From contig NZ_CP100416.1 in the NCBI RefSeq assembly GCF_026017845.1, positions 1,954,200 through 2,018,199 of the forward strand: a DNA stretch of 64,000 nt, given 5' to 3'. A program made the translations under genes and the position numbers. This document shows, piece by piece, positions 16,696-25,266 of this stretch. Source of the DNA: Amycolatopsis mediterranei (GTDB lineage Bacteria > Actinomycetota > Actinomycetes > Mycobacteriales > Pseudonocardiaceae). Below the pieces are notes generated by a model, which was not told where the DNA came from, made no database searches, and worked only from the letters and a program-made list of their open reading frames with translations. The number at the start of each line of letters is the position of its first letter. Positions within the stretch are counted from its first letter, which is position 1.

Positions 16696-17226
16696 ATGCC
16701 GATCTACGCACTCGGTTCGCTCGAGCCGACGATCCACCCCGACGCCTACGTCCACCCCGACGCGACGGTGATCGGCGACGTCCGGATCGGCGCGCACGCG
16801 TCGGTGTGGCCGCAGACGGTGCTGCGCGGCGACCACGGGTACATCGAGATCGGCGAGCGGTCGAACGTCCAGGACGGCTGCGTCCTGCACTGCACCGAGC
16901 GGCACCCGACGATCCTCGGGCCGTCGTCGGCGATCGGGCACGCGGTGCACGTCGAGGGCGCGACGATCGGCACCGGCTGCCTGATCGCCTCCGGGGCGGT
17001 GGTGCTCAACGGCTCGGTGATCGAGGACGGCGGCATGGTCGGCGCGGGCGCGGTGCTGTCGTACGGCTCCCACGTCAAGACCGGCGAGATCGCGCTCGGC
17101 GTGCCGGGCAAGACGCGGGAGAACAAGTCCTTCAGCGCGGAGAACATCGCGCTCGTGGTCGATTCCTACGTCCGGCGGGCGCAGCGGTTCCGGACCGAGC
17201 TGCGGCGGCTCGACCCGCTCGGGTGA
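16696..17226 (+). CDS. Gamma-carbonic-anhydrase-like left-handed beta-helix protein
   Basis: A 176-aa hexapeptide-repeat protein of the YrdA/PaaY/CaiE type. LRGDHGYIEIGERSNVQDG and the His residues in CVLHC and IGHAVHVEG correspond to the zinc ligands of gamma-carbonic anhydrases. A C-terminal helix follows. ATG 16696 has GGAGG 6 bp upstream. Carbonic anhydrase activity is possible but not certain for this branch. Confidence 0.88.
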   Translation: MPIYALGSLEPTIHPDAYVHPDATVIGDVRIGAHASVWPQTVLRGDHGYIEIGERSNVQDGCVLHCTERHPTILGPSSAIGHAVHVEGATIGTGCLIASGAVVLNGSVIEDGGMVGAGAVLSYGSHVKTGEIALGVPGKTRENKSFSAENIALVVDSYVRRAQRFRTELRRLDPLG

Positions 17227-17256
17227 CGTCGGCCACGCCCGGTAGGCTTTCGCGCC

Positions 17257-17934
17257 GTGACCGCACGACCGCTGCAGGACATCGTCGAGGCAGGCTGGGC
17301 GAAAGCCCTCGAACCGGTGGCGCCGCAGGTCGCCGCGATGGGGGAGTTCCTCCGCGCGGAGATCTCCGCGGGCCGCACGTACCTACCGGCGGGTGAACAC
17401 GTGCTGCGGGCGTTCCAGCAGCCGTTCCACGACGTCCGCGTGCTGATCGTCGGGCAGGACCCGTACCCGACGCCGGGGCACGCGGTGGGCCTGAGCTTCT
17501 CGGTGGCGCCGGACGTCCGGCCGATCCCGAAGAGCCTGGTCAACATCTACAAGGAGTACACCGAGGACCTCGGCCACCCGCTGCCGTCCAACGGTGACTT
17601 GACGCCGTGGGCCGAGCAGGGCGTGCTGCTGCTCAACAGGGCGCTGACCGTGCAGCCCGGGAAGTCCAATTCGCACCAGGGCAAGGGCTGGGAAGAGGTC
17701 ACCGAGCAGGCGATCAAGGCCCTCGCGGCCCGCTCGGAGCCGATGGTGGCGATCCTGTGGGGCCGCAACGCCCGCAACCTGCGCCCGATGCTCGGCGAGG
17801 TGCCGTGCATCGAGTCGGCGCACCCGAGCCCGCTCTCGGCGCACAACGGCTTCTTCGGGTCGCGCCCGTTCAGCCGGGCCAACCAGCTCCTGGAGCAGCA
17901 GGGCGCGGCGCCGGTGGACTGGAAACTGCCGTAG
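17257..17934 (+). CDS. ung: Uracil-DNA glycosylase (family 1)
   Basis: Removes uracil from DNA in base-excision repair. The water-activating motif [20 protein letters not shown] holds catalytic Asp68, and the DNA-intercalating [18 protein letters not shown] is intact. It is 225 aa, normal length. It starts 31 bp after the gamma-CA-like gene. Confidence 0.96.
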   Translation: MTARPLQDIVEAGWAKALEPVAPQVAAMGEFLRAEISAGRTYLPAGEHVLRAFQQPFHDVRVLIVGQDPYPTPGHAVGLSFSVAPDVRPIPKSLVNIYKEYTEDLGHPLPSNGDLTPWAEQGVLLLNRALTVQPGKSNSHQGKGWEEVTEQAIKALAARSEPMVAILWGRNARNLRPMLGEVPCIESAHPSPLSAHNGFFGSRPFSRANQLLEQQGAAPVDWKLP

Positions 17935-17995
17935 GTTCGGTGTCCGGATCCGCGGGCCGGCTCCGACCAGGGGGAAACGGATCCTTGGAGGACAC

Positions 17996-18793
17996 ATGAA
18001 CGTCACATCGGCCGACGGCACGTCGATCTTCTTCGAGCAGCGCGGCGACGGCCCGCCGGTGATCCTGGTCGGCGGCGCGTTCAACGACCGGACGACCACG
18101 GTGGGCCTGGCCGAGGTCCTGGCCGGCGATTTCACGACGATCGTCTACGACCGCCGGGGCCGCGGTGACTCCGGCGACTCGGCCGAGTACGCGGTGGAGC
18201 GGGAGATCGAGGACATCGCGGCGCTGATCGCGCAGGCGGGCGGAACGGCGTCGGTGTTCGGCCACTCGTCGGGCGCGATCCTGGCCCTGGAGGCGGCCGC
18301 GGCCGGTCTCCCGATCGAGCGCGTGGTGGCGTACGAGCCGCCGTACTCGACGGACGAGCACCAGCGGGCGGACGTCGTGGCCGACGTTCGCGCCCGGCTG
18401 GCGGCGGGGGATCGCGACGGCGCGGTGGCGACGTTCCTGAAGGTCGCGGGCACGCCGGAAGAGATGATCGAGGGGATGAAGCAAGCGCCGGTCTGGGGCT
18501 GGTTCACGGCGCTGGCGCACACGCTCCCGTACGACCTGACGATCTGCGGCCCGGAGGCTCGCCCGCGCACGGAGAACCTGGCTCGCATCAAGGTGCCGAC
18601 GCTGGTGATCGGCGGCGGCGCGAGCGACGAGGCACTCCAGTCAGGCGCCCGGGCGGCGGCCGCGGCGGTGCCGGGCGCTCGTCACGAGACGTTGGACGGG
18701 CAGGACCACGGGGTGCTGCAGTTCCCGGAGACGCTCAAGCCCTTGCTGACGGACTTCCTGAAGGAGGCGTCAGCCCGGCCCCGCATGCAGTGA
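17996..18793 (+). CDS. Alpha/beta-fold hydrolase
   Basis: A 265-aa hydrolase. The nucleophile Ser is in VFGHSSGAIL, the oxyanion segment is ILVGGAFN, and the likely catalytic His is in GQDHGVLQF. GGAGG precedes ATG 17996. The stop codon lies inside a 47-bp perfect palindrome that probably ends transcription. Substrate unknown. Confidence 0.88.
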   Translation: MNVTSADGTSIFFEQRGDGPPVILVGGAFNDRTTTVGLAEVLAGDFTTIVYDRRGRGDSGDSAEYAVEREIEDIAALIAQAGGTASVFGHSSGAILALEAAAAGLPIERVVAYEPPYSTDEHQRADVVADVRARLAAGDRDGAVATFLKVAGTPEEMIEGMKQAPVWGWFTALAHTLPYDLTICGPEARPRTENLARIKVPTLVIGGGASDEALQSGARAAAAAVPGARHETLDGQDHGVLQFPETLKPLLTDFLKEASARPRMQ

Positions 18794-18836
18794 ATGACTC
18801 ATTCCTGGCGTCAGACGCCAGGAATGAGTCATTCAC
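18790..18836. terminator. 47-bp near-perfect palindrome over the hydrolase stop
   Basis: Arms of 23 bp (18790-18812 and 18814-18836) are exact reverse complements around a single base. The TGA of the hydrolase gene is part of the left arm. No T-tract follows. The exactness suggests a dispersed genomic palindrome family. Confidence 0.75.
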
Positions 18837-18838
18837 CG

Positions 18839-18869
18839 CGTCTGTGGCCTGGGACGTCTGTGGCCTGGG
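18839..18869. repeat. 15-bp direct repeat, two copies
   Basis: CGTCTGTGGCCTGGG occurs at 18839-18853 and 18855-18869, one base apart, between the palindrome and the rpmB terminator. No function apparent. Confidence 0.8.
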
Positions 18870-18876
18870 CATGAAA

Positions 18877-18906
18877 ATGGCGGGTGCTCCGAGGAGCACC
18901 CGCCAT
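18877..18906 (-). terminator. Intrinsic terminator of rpmB
   Basis: ATGGCGGGTGCTCC and its exact complement form a 14-bp stem with a 2-base centre. On the minus strand it is followed by TTTT. It lies 16 bp after the L28 stop. Confidence 0.85.
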
Positions 18907-18921
18907 CCGAAACTTCTCGCC

Positions 18922-19113
18922 TCAGCCGCGAACGACCTTGCCCGCCTTGATGCACGAGGTGCACACGTTCAGGCGCTTGCGCTGGGACACACCCACCTTG
19001 GCGTGCACGGTCTGGATGTTCGGGTTCCACCGGCGGTTGGTACGGCGGTGGGAGTGCGAGACCGACTTGCCGAAGCCGGGTCCCTTGCCACAGACGTCGC
19101 ACACGGCAGCCAC
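18922..19113 (-). CDS. rpmB: 50S ribosomal protein L28
   Basis: Large-subunit ribosomal protein of 63 aa. Two Cys pairs ([11 protein letters not shown] and VCTSCIKAG) mark the zinc-binding C+ form. [18 protein letters not shown] is the conserved RNA-binding core. It is divergent from the DAK-domain gene with 134 bp between starts, and its own terminator lies just downstream. Confidence 0.96.
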   Translation of the reverse strand: MAAVCDVCGKGPGFGKSVSHSHRRTNRRWNPNIQTVHAKVGVSQRKRLNVCTSCIKAGKVVRG

Positions 19114-19247
19114 GTCGAACTCCTTTGGATCTGGGTCATAGAAATGAGCCCAGACGGACTGGGCAACTCGACCATAGTAACTACTGCGTTCCGGCCCCCC
19201 GGCACCGGGTCGATACGCTGCCCGGGAACCGGTCAGGAGGTCACGGG

Positions 19248-20822
19248 GTGCGGGTGCTGGACGCGGCGGCGGTGTCGGCCTGGGCGGCGGGCTGTGTGCA
19301 CAGTCTCGCGAGCCTGCGCCCGGCCATCGACGAGATCAACGTCTACCCCGTCGCCGACTCCGACACCGGCTCCAACATGCTCTTCACGATGACCGGCGCG
19401 GCCCGGGAACTCTCCGAAGCCACTCCGGGTGACGCCGCCGAAGCGCTGAAGGTCCTCGCGCGGGGCGCGGTCGCCTCCGCGAAGGGCAACTCCGGCGTGA
19501 TCCTTTCCCAGGTCGTGCGCGGGCTCGCCGATCGCGCCGAAGGCGACCTGGACGGCCCGTGGCTGGCCCGGGCGCTGGGCCACGCCGACGAGGTCGCCAC
19601 CGGCGCCGTCAGCCGCCCGGTCGCCGGGACCATCCTGACCGTCCTGCACGCCGTCGCCCTCGCCGTCCGCGGCGACACGAGTTCCTTGGGCGACATCGCG
19701 GCGAAGGCCGCGAAAGAGGCCGCGCACGCCCTCGAAAAGACGCCCGAGCAGCTGCCCGCGCTGGCCAGGGCCGGGGTCGTCGACGCCGGGGCGCGCGGTC
19801 TCGTCGCCGTGCTCGACGCGCTGGTCGGCGTGCTCACCGGCACGCCGCTCGAGCAGGAGCACGCGCTCGAAGTCCGCACCGAACTCCCCGACGCCTACGC
19901 CTGGGAGGTCATGTACCTCCTGGACGGCGTCGACGAGGCGAGCCTGCCGACCCTGCGCAAGGAGCTGAGCGGCCTCGGCGACAGCGTCACGGTGGCCGGC
20001 GACGGCTCGGGCAGCCACGCCGTGCACGTCCACTGCGCCGACATCGGCGCCGCCATCGAGGCCGGGCTCGCGCTCGGCCGCCCGCGCCGGATCCGGGTCG
20101 AACCGCTGCTCACGCCGACGCCGATCGAGCCGGGCGGCGGGATCGACCGGACGGTCGTCGCCGTCGTCCACGGCGGGGCGCTGGCCGAGCTGCTGCGCGC
20201 CGAGAGCATCCCGGTGCTGGCCGTGCCCGAGGGCGGCACGCCGAGCGTCGAGGACATGATCGGCCTGTTCAACGAGGCCGCCGGGCGCCAGGTGACCGTG
20301 CTGCCGGGCAGCGTCGCCCTCACCGCCGCGGCGGACACCGCGGCCGGGCACGCGATGGCCGCCGACCGGGACGTCGTGGTCATCCCGTGCGCCTCGCCGG
20401 TGCAGGTGCTGGCCGCCCTCGCCGTGCACGACGCCGGGCGCCGCACCAACGACGACGTCGTCGCGATGGCCGAAGCGGCCGCCGCGACCAGGCGTGGCGA
20501 ACTGCGGATCGCGCAGGAGGAGTCGCTAACCTGGGTGGGCCGGGCCCAGTCCGGCGACGTGGTCGGCCTGGTCGACGACGAGGTGGTGCTGATCGAACCC
20601 GCGCCCGCGTCCGAGACGAACCTGGTCGCGGCCGCGATGAAGGTGCTCAACCGGATGCTCGCGCTCGGCGGCGAGCTGGTGACGGTGCTGAGCGGGGCGG
20701 CGGCCCCGCCGGGGGTCGCCGAGGAGCTCGCGGAGCAGCTGCGGGTGGAGCACCCGGAGGTGGAGATGGCCGGCTACGCCAGCGGCCAGGCGGACGCCGT
20801 GCTGCTGATGGGAGTCGAATAG
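19248..20822 (+). CDS. DAK2 (DhaL/FakA-like) domain protein
   Basis: A 524-aa protein with an N-terminal DhaL nucleotide-binding domain (Mg-binding Asp residues in [25 protein letters not shown]), a central domain and a C-terminal DegV-like part ([31 protein letters not shown]). The family includes the fatty-acid kinase FakA, which works with a separate DegV/FakB; no FakB gene is visible here. GTG 19248 has AGGAGG 7 bp upstream. recG follows after 3 bp. Confidence 0.88.
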   Translation: MRVLDAAAVSAWAAGCVHSLASLRPAIDEINVYPVADSDTGSNMLFTMTGAARELSEATPGDAAEALKVLARGAVASAKGNSGVILSQVVRGLADRAEGDLDGPWLARALGHADEVATGAVSRPVAGTILTVLHAVALAVRGDTSSLGDIAAKAAKEAAHALEKTPEQLPALARAGVVDAGARGLVAVLDALVGVLTGTPLEQEHALEVRTELPDAYAWEVMYLLDGVDEASLPTLRKELSGLGDSVTVAGDGSGSHAVHVHCADIGAAIEAGLALGRPRRIRVEPLLTPTPIEPGGGIDRTVVAVVHGGALAELLRAESIPVLAVPEGGTPSVEDMIGLFNEAAGRQVTVLPGSVALTAAADTAAGHAMAADRDVVVIPCASPVQVLAALAVHDAGRRTNDDVVAMAEAAAATRRGELRIAQEESLTWVGRAQSGDVVGLVDDEVVLIEPAPASETNLVAAAMKVLNRMLALGGELVTVLSGAAAPPGVAEELAEQLRVEHPEVEMAGYASGQADAVLLMGVE

Positions 20823-20825
20823 CGG

Positions 20826-22979
20826 ATGGCCGGACTGCGCGACAAGCTGCCGTTGCTGCTGGGAGCCAAGACGGCGAAGGCGCTCGCCACGTCGTTGGAC
20901 ATCGAGACGGTCAGCGACCTGCTGCGCCACTACCCGCGCCGCTACGCCGAGCGCGGCGAGCTCACCGACATCGCCGGCCTCGAGCTCGGCGAGCACGCCA
21001 CCGTGCTGGCGCGCATCGAAAAGGTGAGCAAGCGGCGGATGAAGGCACGCAACGGGACCATCATCGACATGGTCATCACCGACGGGAAACGCCGGCTGAC
21101 CTGCGCGTTCTTCAACCAGGCCTGGCGCGAGAAGGACCTGGTCCCCGGCAAGACCGGCCTGTTCGCCGGCAAGGTGTCCGCCTTCCGCGACACCCTGCAG
21201 CTGACCAACCCCGAGTACGAGCTGTTCGACGCCGAGAACGAAGCCGAGGCGATGGACAACTTCCTCGCCGCGATCATCCCGGTGTACCCGGCGGCCCAAG
21301 GCATGCCGACCTGGTCGATCGCCAAGTGCGTGCGCCAGGTCCTCGACGTCCTCGAGGTCGACGACGACCCGATGCCCGCCGAGCTGCGGCGCCTGCACAA
21401 GCTGTCCGACCTCGACAACGCGCTGCGCGGCATCCACCGCCCGGAGAACTGGGCGCACCTGGAGGCGTCGAAGAAGCGGCTCAAGTGGGACGAAGCCATG
21501 GCCGTCCAGCTGATCTTCGCGCAGCGGCGCCACTCGGCCATCTCGCGGCCGGCGAAGGCCAACCCGCACGTCAGCGGCGGGCTCATGGAGGCCTTCGACA
21601 AGCGGCTGCCCTTCGACCTCACCGCGGGCCAGCGGGGGATCGGCGACGAGATCGCCGCGGACCTGGCCTCCGAGCACCCGATGAACCGGCTGCTGCAGGG
21701 CGAGGTCGGCTCGGGCAAGACGGTCGTCGCGCTGCGGGCGATGCTGCAGGTCGTCGACAACGGGCGGCAGGCGGCGATGCTGGCGCCGACCGAAGTCCTC
21801 GCCGCGCAGCACGCGCGCTCGCTGCGGGAGATGCTCGGCGACCTGGGCCAGGCGGGCGAGCTGGGCGCGGCGGAGAACGCCACCCGCGTCACGCTGCTCA
21901 CCGGGTCGATGGGCGCGAAGGAGCGCAAGAAGGCGCTCCTGGAGATCGTCAGCGGCGAGGCGGGCATCGTCGTCGGCACGCACGCGCTGATCCAGGATCA
22001 TGTCGAGTTCGCCGACCTCGGCCTCGCCGTCGTCGACGAGCAGCACCGCTTCGGCGTCGAGCAGCGGGACGCGCTGCGCACCCGCGGCGCCGGCGACACC
22101 AGCCCGCACGTGCTCGTCATGACCGCGACGCCGATCCCGCGCACGGTCGCGATGACCGTCTACGGCGACCTGGAAGTGTCGGCGTTGCGCGAGATGCCGG
22201 TCGGGCGGTCGCCGATCGCCACCACGGTCGTGCCGGTCGCCGAGAAACCCGCGTGGTTCGAGCGGATCTGGCAGCGCGTGCGCGAAGAGGTCGGCAAGGG
22301 GCACCAGGCCTACGTCGTGTGCCCGCGGATCGGCGACGAGCCGCCGTCGGACAAGAGCGACAAGCGGCCGCCGCTGGCGGTCCTGGAGGTCGCGCCCGAG
22401 CTGGCGCACGGCCCGCTGCAGGGCCTGAAGATCGACGTGCTGCACGGCCGGATGCCGCCCGACGGCAAGGACGCGGTGATGCGGGCGTTCTCGGCGGGCG
22501 AGCTCGACGTCCTCGTCGCGACCACGGTGATCGAGGTCGGCGTGAACGTCCCCAACGCGACCGCGATGGTGATCATGGACGCCGACCGGTTCGGCGTCAG
22601 CCAGCTGCACCAGCTGCGCGGCCGCGTCGGCCGGGGCAGCGTGCCGGGGCTGTGCCTGCTGGTCACCGAGACCCTCGACGGCACGGCGACCCGCGAGCGG
22701 CTGGCGGCGGTCGAGTCCACGACGGACGGCTTCGAGCTCTCGCGCCTCGACCTCGAACTGCGCCGCGAAGGCGACATCCTCGGCGCCGCGCAGTCCGGGA
22801 AGCGGTCCACGCTCAAGCTGCTCTCGCTGCTGCGGGACGAGGACGTGATCGCCGCGTCCCGGGCCCTGGCGCAGGAGCTCGTCACGCAGGACCCGGAGCT
22901 GACGAAGTACCGCGGCCTGGCGCAGATGGTCGCCGACGTCGTCGACGTCGAGCGCGCGGAGTACCTGGAGAAGAGTTGA
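20826..22979 (+). CDS. recG: ATP-dependent DNA helicase RecG
   Basis: Remodels stalled replication forks and branched DNA. An N-terminal wedge/OB domain is followed by helicase motifs: LLQGEVGSGKTVVAL (Walker A), VVDEQHRFGVEQR (the RecG form of motif II), MTATPIPRT (motif III) and QLHQLRGRVGRG (motif VI). It is 717 aa, normal for actinobacteria. The GNAT gene start overlaps its stop. Confidence 0.97.
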   Translation: MAGLRDKLPLLLGAKTAKALATSLDIETVSDLLRHYPRRYAERGELTDIAGLELGEHATVLARIEKVSKRRMKARNGTIIDMVITDGKRRLTCAFFNQAWREKDLVPGKTGLFAGKVSAFRDTLQLTNPEYELFDAENEAEAMDNFLAAIIPVYPAAQGMPTWSIAKCVRQVLDVLEVDDDPMPAELRRLHKLSDLDNALRGIHRPENWAHLEASKKRLKWDEAMAVQLIFAQRRHSAISRPAKANPHVSGGLMEAFDKRLPFDLTAGQRGIGDEIAADLASEHPMNRLLQGEVGSGKTVVALRAMLQVVDNGRQAAMLAPTEVLAAQHARSLREMLGDLGQAGELGAAENATRVTLLTGSMGAKERKKALLEIVSGEAGIVVGTHALIQDHVEFADLGLAVVDEQHRFGVEQRDALRTRGAGDTSPHVLVMTATPIPRTVAMTVYGDLEVSALREMPVGRSPIATTVVPVAEKPAWFERIWQRVREEVGKGHQAYVVCPRIGDEPPSDKSDKRPPLAVLEVAPELAHGPLQGLKIDVLHGRMPPDGKDAVMRAFSAGELDVLVATTVIEVGVNVPNATAMVIMDADRFGVSQLHQLRGRVGRGSVPGLCLLVTETLDGTATRERLAAVESTTDGFELSRLDLELRREGDILGAAQSGKRSTLKLLSLLRDEDVIAASRALAQELVTQDPELTKYRGLAQMVADVVDVERAEYLEKS

Positions 22980-23452
22980 GCACCGTCCGTGCCGCCACGG
23001 TGGCCGACGCCCCGGCGATCGGCGAGGTCCACGTGCGGTCCTGGCAGGCCGCGTACGCGGGCCTGATCCCGGCGGACTTCCTCGCGCGCCTCTCGGCCGA
23101 GACGCGGGCGGCCTCCTGGGCCCGGCGCATCGGCGACGGCTCCGGGCAGGTGCTGGTCCTCGAGGAGGACGGCGTCATCGCGGGCTTCGCCGCCTTCGGG
23201 CCTTCGCAGCTGTACGCGCTGTACTTGCTGCCGCGCTTCTGGGGTCGCGGCCTCGGCCGGGCCCTGCACGACCGCGTCGTCGAAGGGATGTCCGGCGACA
23301 GCGCCGTCCTGTGGGTGCTCGCGACGAACGAGCGGGCGAAGGCCTTCTACGTCCGGCAGGGCTGGGTGGACGACGATGGCCGCCAGACCGAGACGGTCGA
23401 TGACGGGCGCGTCACGCTGGAGGAAATGCGGTACCGCCGCCGGTTGCCGTGA
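22976..23452 (+). CDS. GNAT family N-acetyltransferase
   Basis: A 158-aa acetyltransferase starting at TTG 22976, which overlaps the recG stop (TTGA) with GGAG 6 bp upstream. Motifs: VHVRSWQAAYAGLIPADFL at the start, LYLLPRFWGRGLGRALHDRV for acetyl-CoA, and VLATNERAKAFYVRQGW near the end. The last 41 bp overlap the convergent TetR gene. Substrate unknown. Confidence 0.87.
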   Translation: MSTVRAATVADAPAIGEVHVRSWQAAYAGLIPADFLARLSAETRAASWARRIGDGSGQVLVLEEDGVIAGFAAFGPSQLYALYLLPRFWGRGLGRALHDRVVEGMSGDSAVLWVLATNERAKAFYVRQGWVDDDGRQTETVDDGRVTLEEMRYRRRLP

Positions 23453-24047
23453 ACACACCGGCTTTCGCGGCGGCCGCGGCTGCTGCCGCGGCGACTCCGG
23501 CATCCCTCGGCGTCACGCCTTCCCGGGACACGAACAGGCGGTAGAAAACCGGCCCGCAGGCCACCCGGACCACCTCGACGGCGTCGGTGCCGGGCGGTAC
23601 CTCGCCGCGACCGACGGCCCGCTCGACGATGGCCGCCGAGCGGGCGTGGCGGTCGACGTAGAACTCGCGCAGGGCGTCCGCGGCGCGCGCGGAGAGGAAC
23701 GCGGCCGAGATCGACGCGGTCGGCAGCTCGCGCTCGCCCGGCGAGGTGAAGTAGTGGACGAGCTCCAGGTTGACCTCGCGCAGGTCGCCTTCCAGGGAAC
23801 CGGTGTCCGGGGCGGTCCACTCCCGCTCGGTGCCCATCAGGAGGGCCGCCGCGACCAGGCCCTCGGCGGACTCCCAGCGCCGGTACAGCGTCGTCTTGTG
23901 CACGCCGGAACGTTCGGCGACCGCCTCGACGGTCAGCTCCGCGTACCCGCGTTCGCCGAGCAGCTCGAGGGTGGCGTCGAGCGCGGCGAGGCGGGTCCGC
24001 TCGGTGCGGCCGCCCGGACGCTTCGTCCCGGAAATCTCGGTGGCCAA
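23412..24047 (-). CDS. TetR/AcrR family regulator
   Basis: A 211-aa repressor-type protein. The N-terminal helix-turn-helix is YAELTVEAVAERSGVHKTTLYRRW. The C-terminal ligand domain ends in an Ala-rich tail. The start is TTG 24047 with AGGAG upstream. It is divergent from the erythromycin-esterase-like gene across 31 bp, so it very likely controls that gene. Confidence 0.92.
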   Translation of the reverse strand: MATEISGTKRPGGRTERTRLAALDATLELLGERGYAELTVEAVAERSGVHKTTLYRRWESAEGLVAAALLMGTEREWTAPDTGSLEGDLREVNLELVHYFTSPGERELPTASISAAFLSARAADALREFYVDRHARSAAIVERAVGRGEVPPGTDAVEVVRVACGPVFYRLFVSREGVTPRDAGVAAAAAAAAAKAGVFTATGGGTAFPPA

Positions 24048-24078
24048 CTGCTACTCCTGTTGCGTTAGTGTGCCCAGT
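24048..24078 (+). promoter_or_regulatory. TetR/esterase divergent promoter
   Basis: TAGTGT (24066-24071) is a -10-like site 7 bp before ATG 24079, suggesting a leaderless esterase mRNA. TCCTGT (24055-24060) and ACAGGA (24082-24087) are a weak outer dyad that could be part of the TetR operator. Confidence 0.45.
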
Positions 24079-25212
24079 ATGACAGGAACCGTCGACGTGG
24101 CCGAAATCGCCGACCTGATCGGCGACGCCGAGGTCGTCGCCATCGGCGAGAACAACCATCACATCCGCGAGTTCGGCGTGCTGCGCGACCGCCTCCTGCG
24201 CCACCTCGTCACCGAGCGCGGGTTCACGGTGCTCGGGTTCGAGGGCGGCTTCGCGGAGGGGCACCTGGTCGATGCCTGGCTGCGGGGCGGTCCGGGCGAG
24301 GTCGCCGACATCGCGCGGGACGGCTTGACGTTCGGCCTCGGCAACTCGGCGGAGATGCACGGGATGCTGACTTGGCTGCGCGGCCGCGGCGTCCGGTTCT
24401 TCGGGCTTGACGTGCCGAGCTCGGCCGGTTCGCCGGTGCCGTCGCTGCAGGCGCTGCGTTCGGAGGTCCTGCGCGTGGATCCGGCCAATCTGTCCCTTGT
24501 GGACAATGCGCTTTCCGCGTGTGAGCCGTATGCGTCGGTGAGCAGTGCGGTCGCGCCGGGTCGGTACGCGGCGATGAGCGCGGAAGCGCGGGATGCCGCG
24601 ACGACGGCCTTGACTGTCCTCAAAGGGCACGTGGAGTCCCTCGGCTACGGTGCCGTCGCCGCGCACCACGCGGAGGGCGCCCTGCGCGTCGACCTGTACC
24701 TGCGGGAGCTCGACGCGCTCATGGCGGGCCGCGCGCCCGAGCCGCAGAGTTCGTCGCGGGACACGTACATGGCGGCCACCGTGCGGCTGCTGCGCCGGCG
24801 GTTCCCCGGCGAGAAGATCGTGCTGATGCTCCACAACGGACACCTCCAGCGGGTCCCGTTCTCGCCGATGCCGGGCATGACGGCGCCGTCGGCGGGGACG
24901 CACCTGGCCGCGGAGCTGGGGGATCGCTACTTCGCGCTGGCGCTCACCGCCGTCTCGGGGACGACGACCGGGCTGGCGCCCGATCCCGCTTTTGCGCTGG
25001 GGTTCCGGATGTTCGAGCAGGCCTTGGGGGAGCCGGCGGTAGGCAGCGTGGAGGCGGTCCTCGCGGATCGGGCGCCGTGCGTGGCCGCGCACCCGGAGGC
25101 GACGGCCATCCGGCACGCGCACCTGACGCCCGCGGTCGACGTCGCGGCCGCGTGGGACGCCGTCGTCTGCCTCGAGAAGCAGGAAACGATTTTCCGGTCC
25201 GCCGGTGAATAG
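24079..25212 (+). CDS. Erythromycin-esterase-like protein
   Basis: A 377-aa member of the EreA/EreB-like family. The catalytic-region motif is AIGENNHHIREFG (the GE..H...E pattern), followed by GFEGGFAEGH and the C-terminal-half LMLHNGHLQR. Ere enzymes open macrolide lactones, but most family members have unknown substrates, so resistance is not assumed. The divergent TetR gene suggests induction by a small molecule. Confidence 0.85.
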   Translation: MTGTVDVAEIADLIGDAEVVAIGENNHHIREFGVLRDRLLRHLVTERGFTVLGFEGGFAEGHLVDAWLRGGPGEVADIARDGLTFGLGNSAEMHGMLTWLRGRGVRFFGLDVPSSAGSPVPSLQALRSEVLRVDPANLSLVDNALSACEPYASVSSAVAPGRYAAMSAEARDAATTALTVLKGHVESLGYGAVAAHHAEGALRVDLYLRELDALMAGRAPEPQSSSRDTYMAATVRLLRRRFPGEKIVLMLHNGHLQRVPFSPMPGMTAPSAGTHLAAELGDRYFALALTAVSGTTTGLAPDPAFALGFRMFEQALGEPAVGSVEAVLADRAPCVAAHPEATAIRHAHLTPAVDVAAAWDAVVCLEKQETIFRSAGE

Positions 25213-25266
25213 GTGTGCCCGTTCGGCTGCTTGCCGTAACGGGCCGGTTGGGCGTTTCCTACCGGT

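Noticed and set aside
24079..25212. Calling the esterase-like gene a macrolide resistance gene
   Set aside because: Only family-level motifs are visible and most relatives have unknown substrates.
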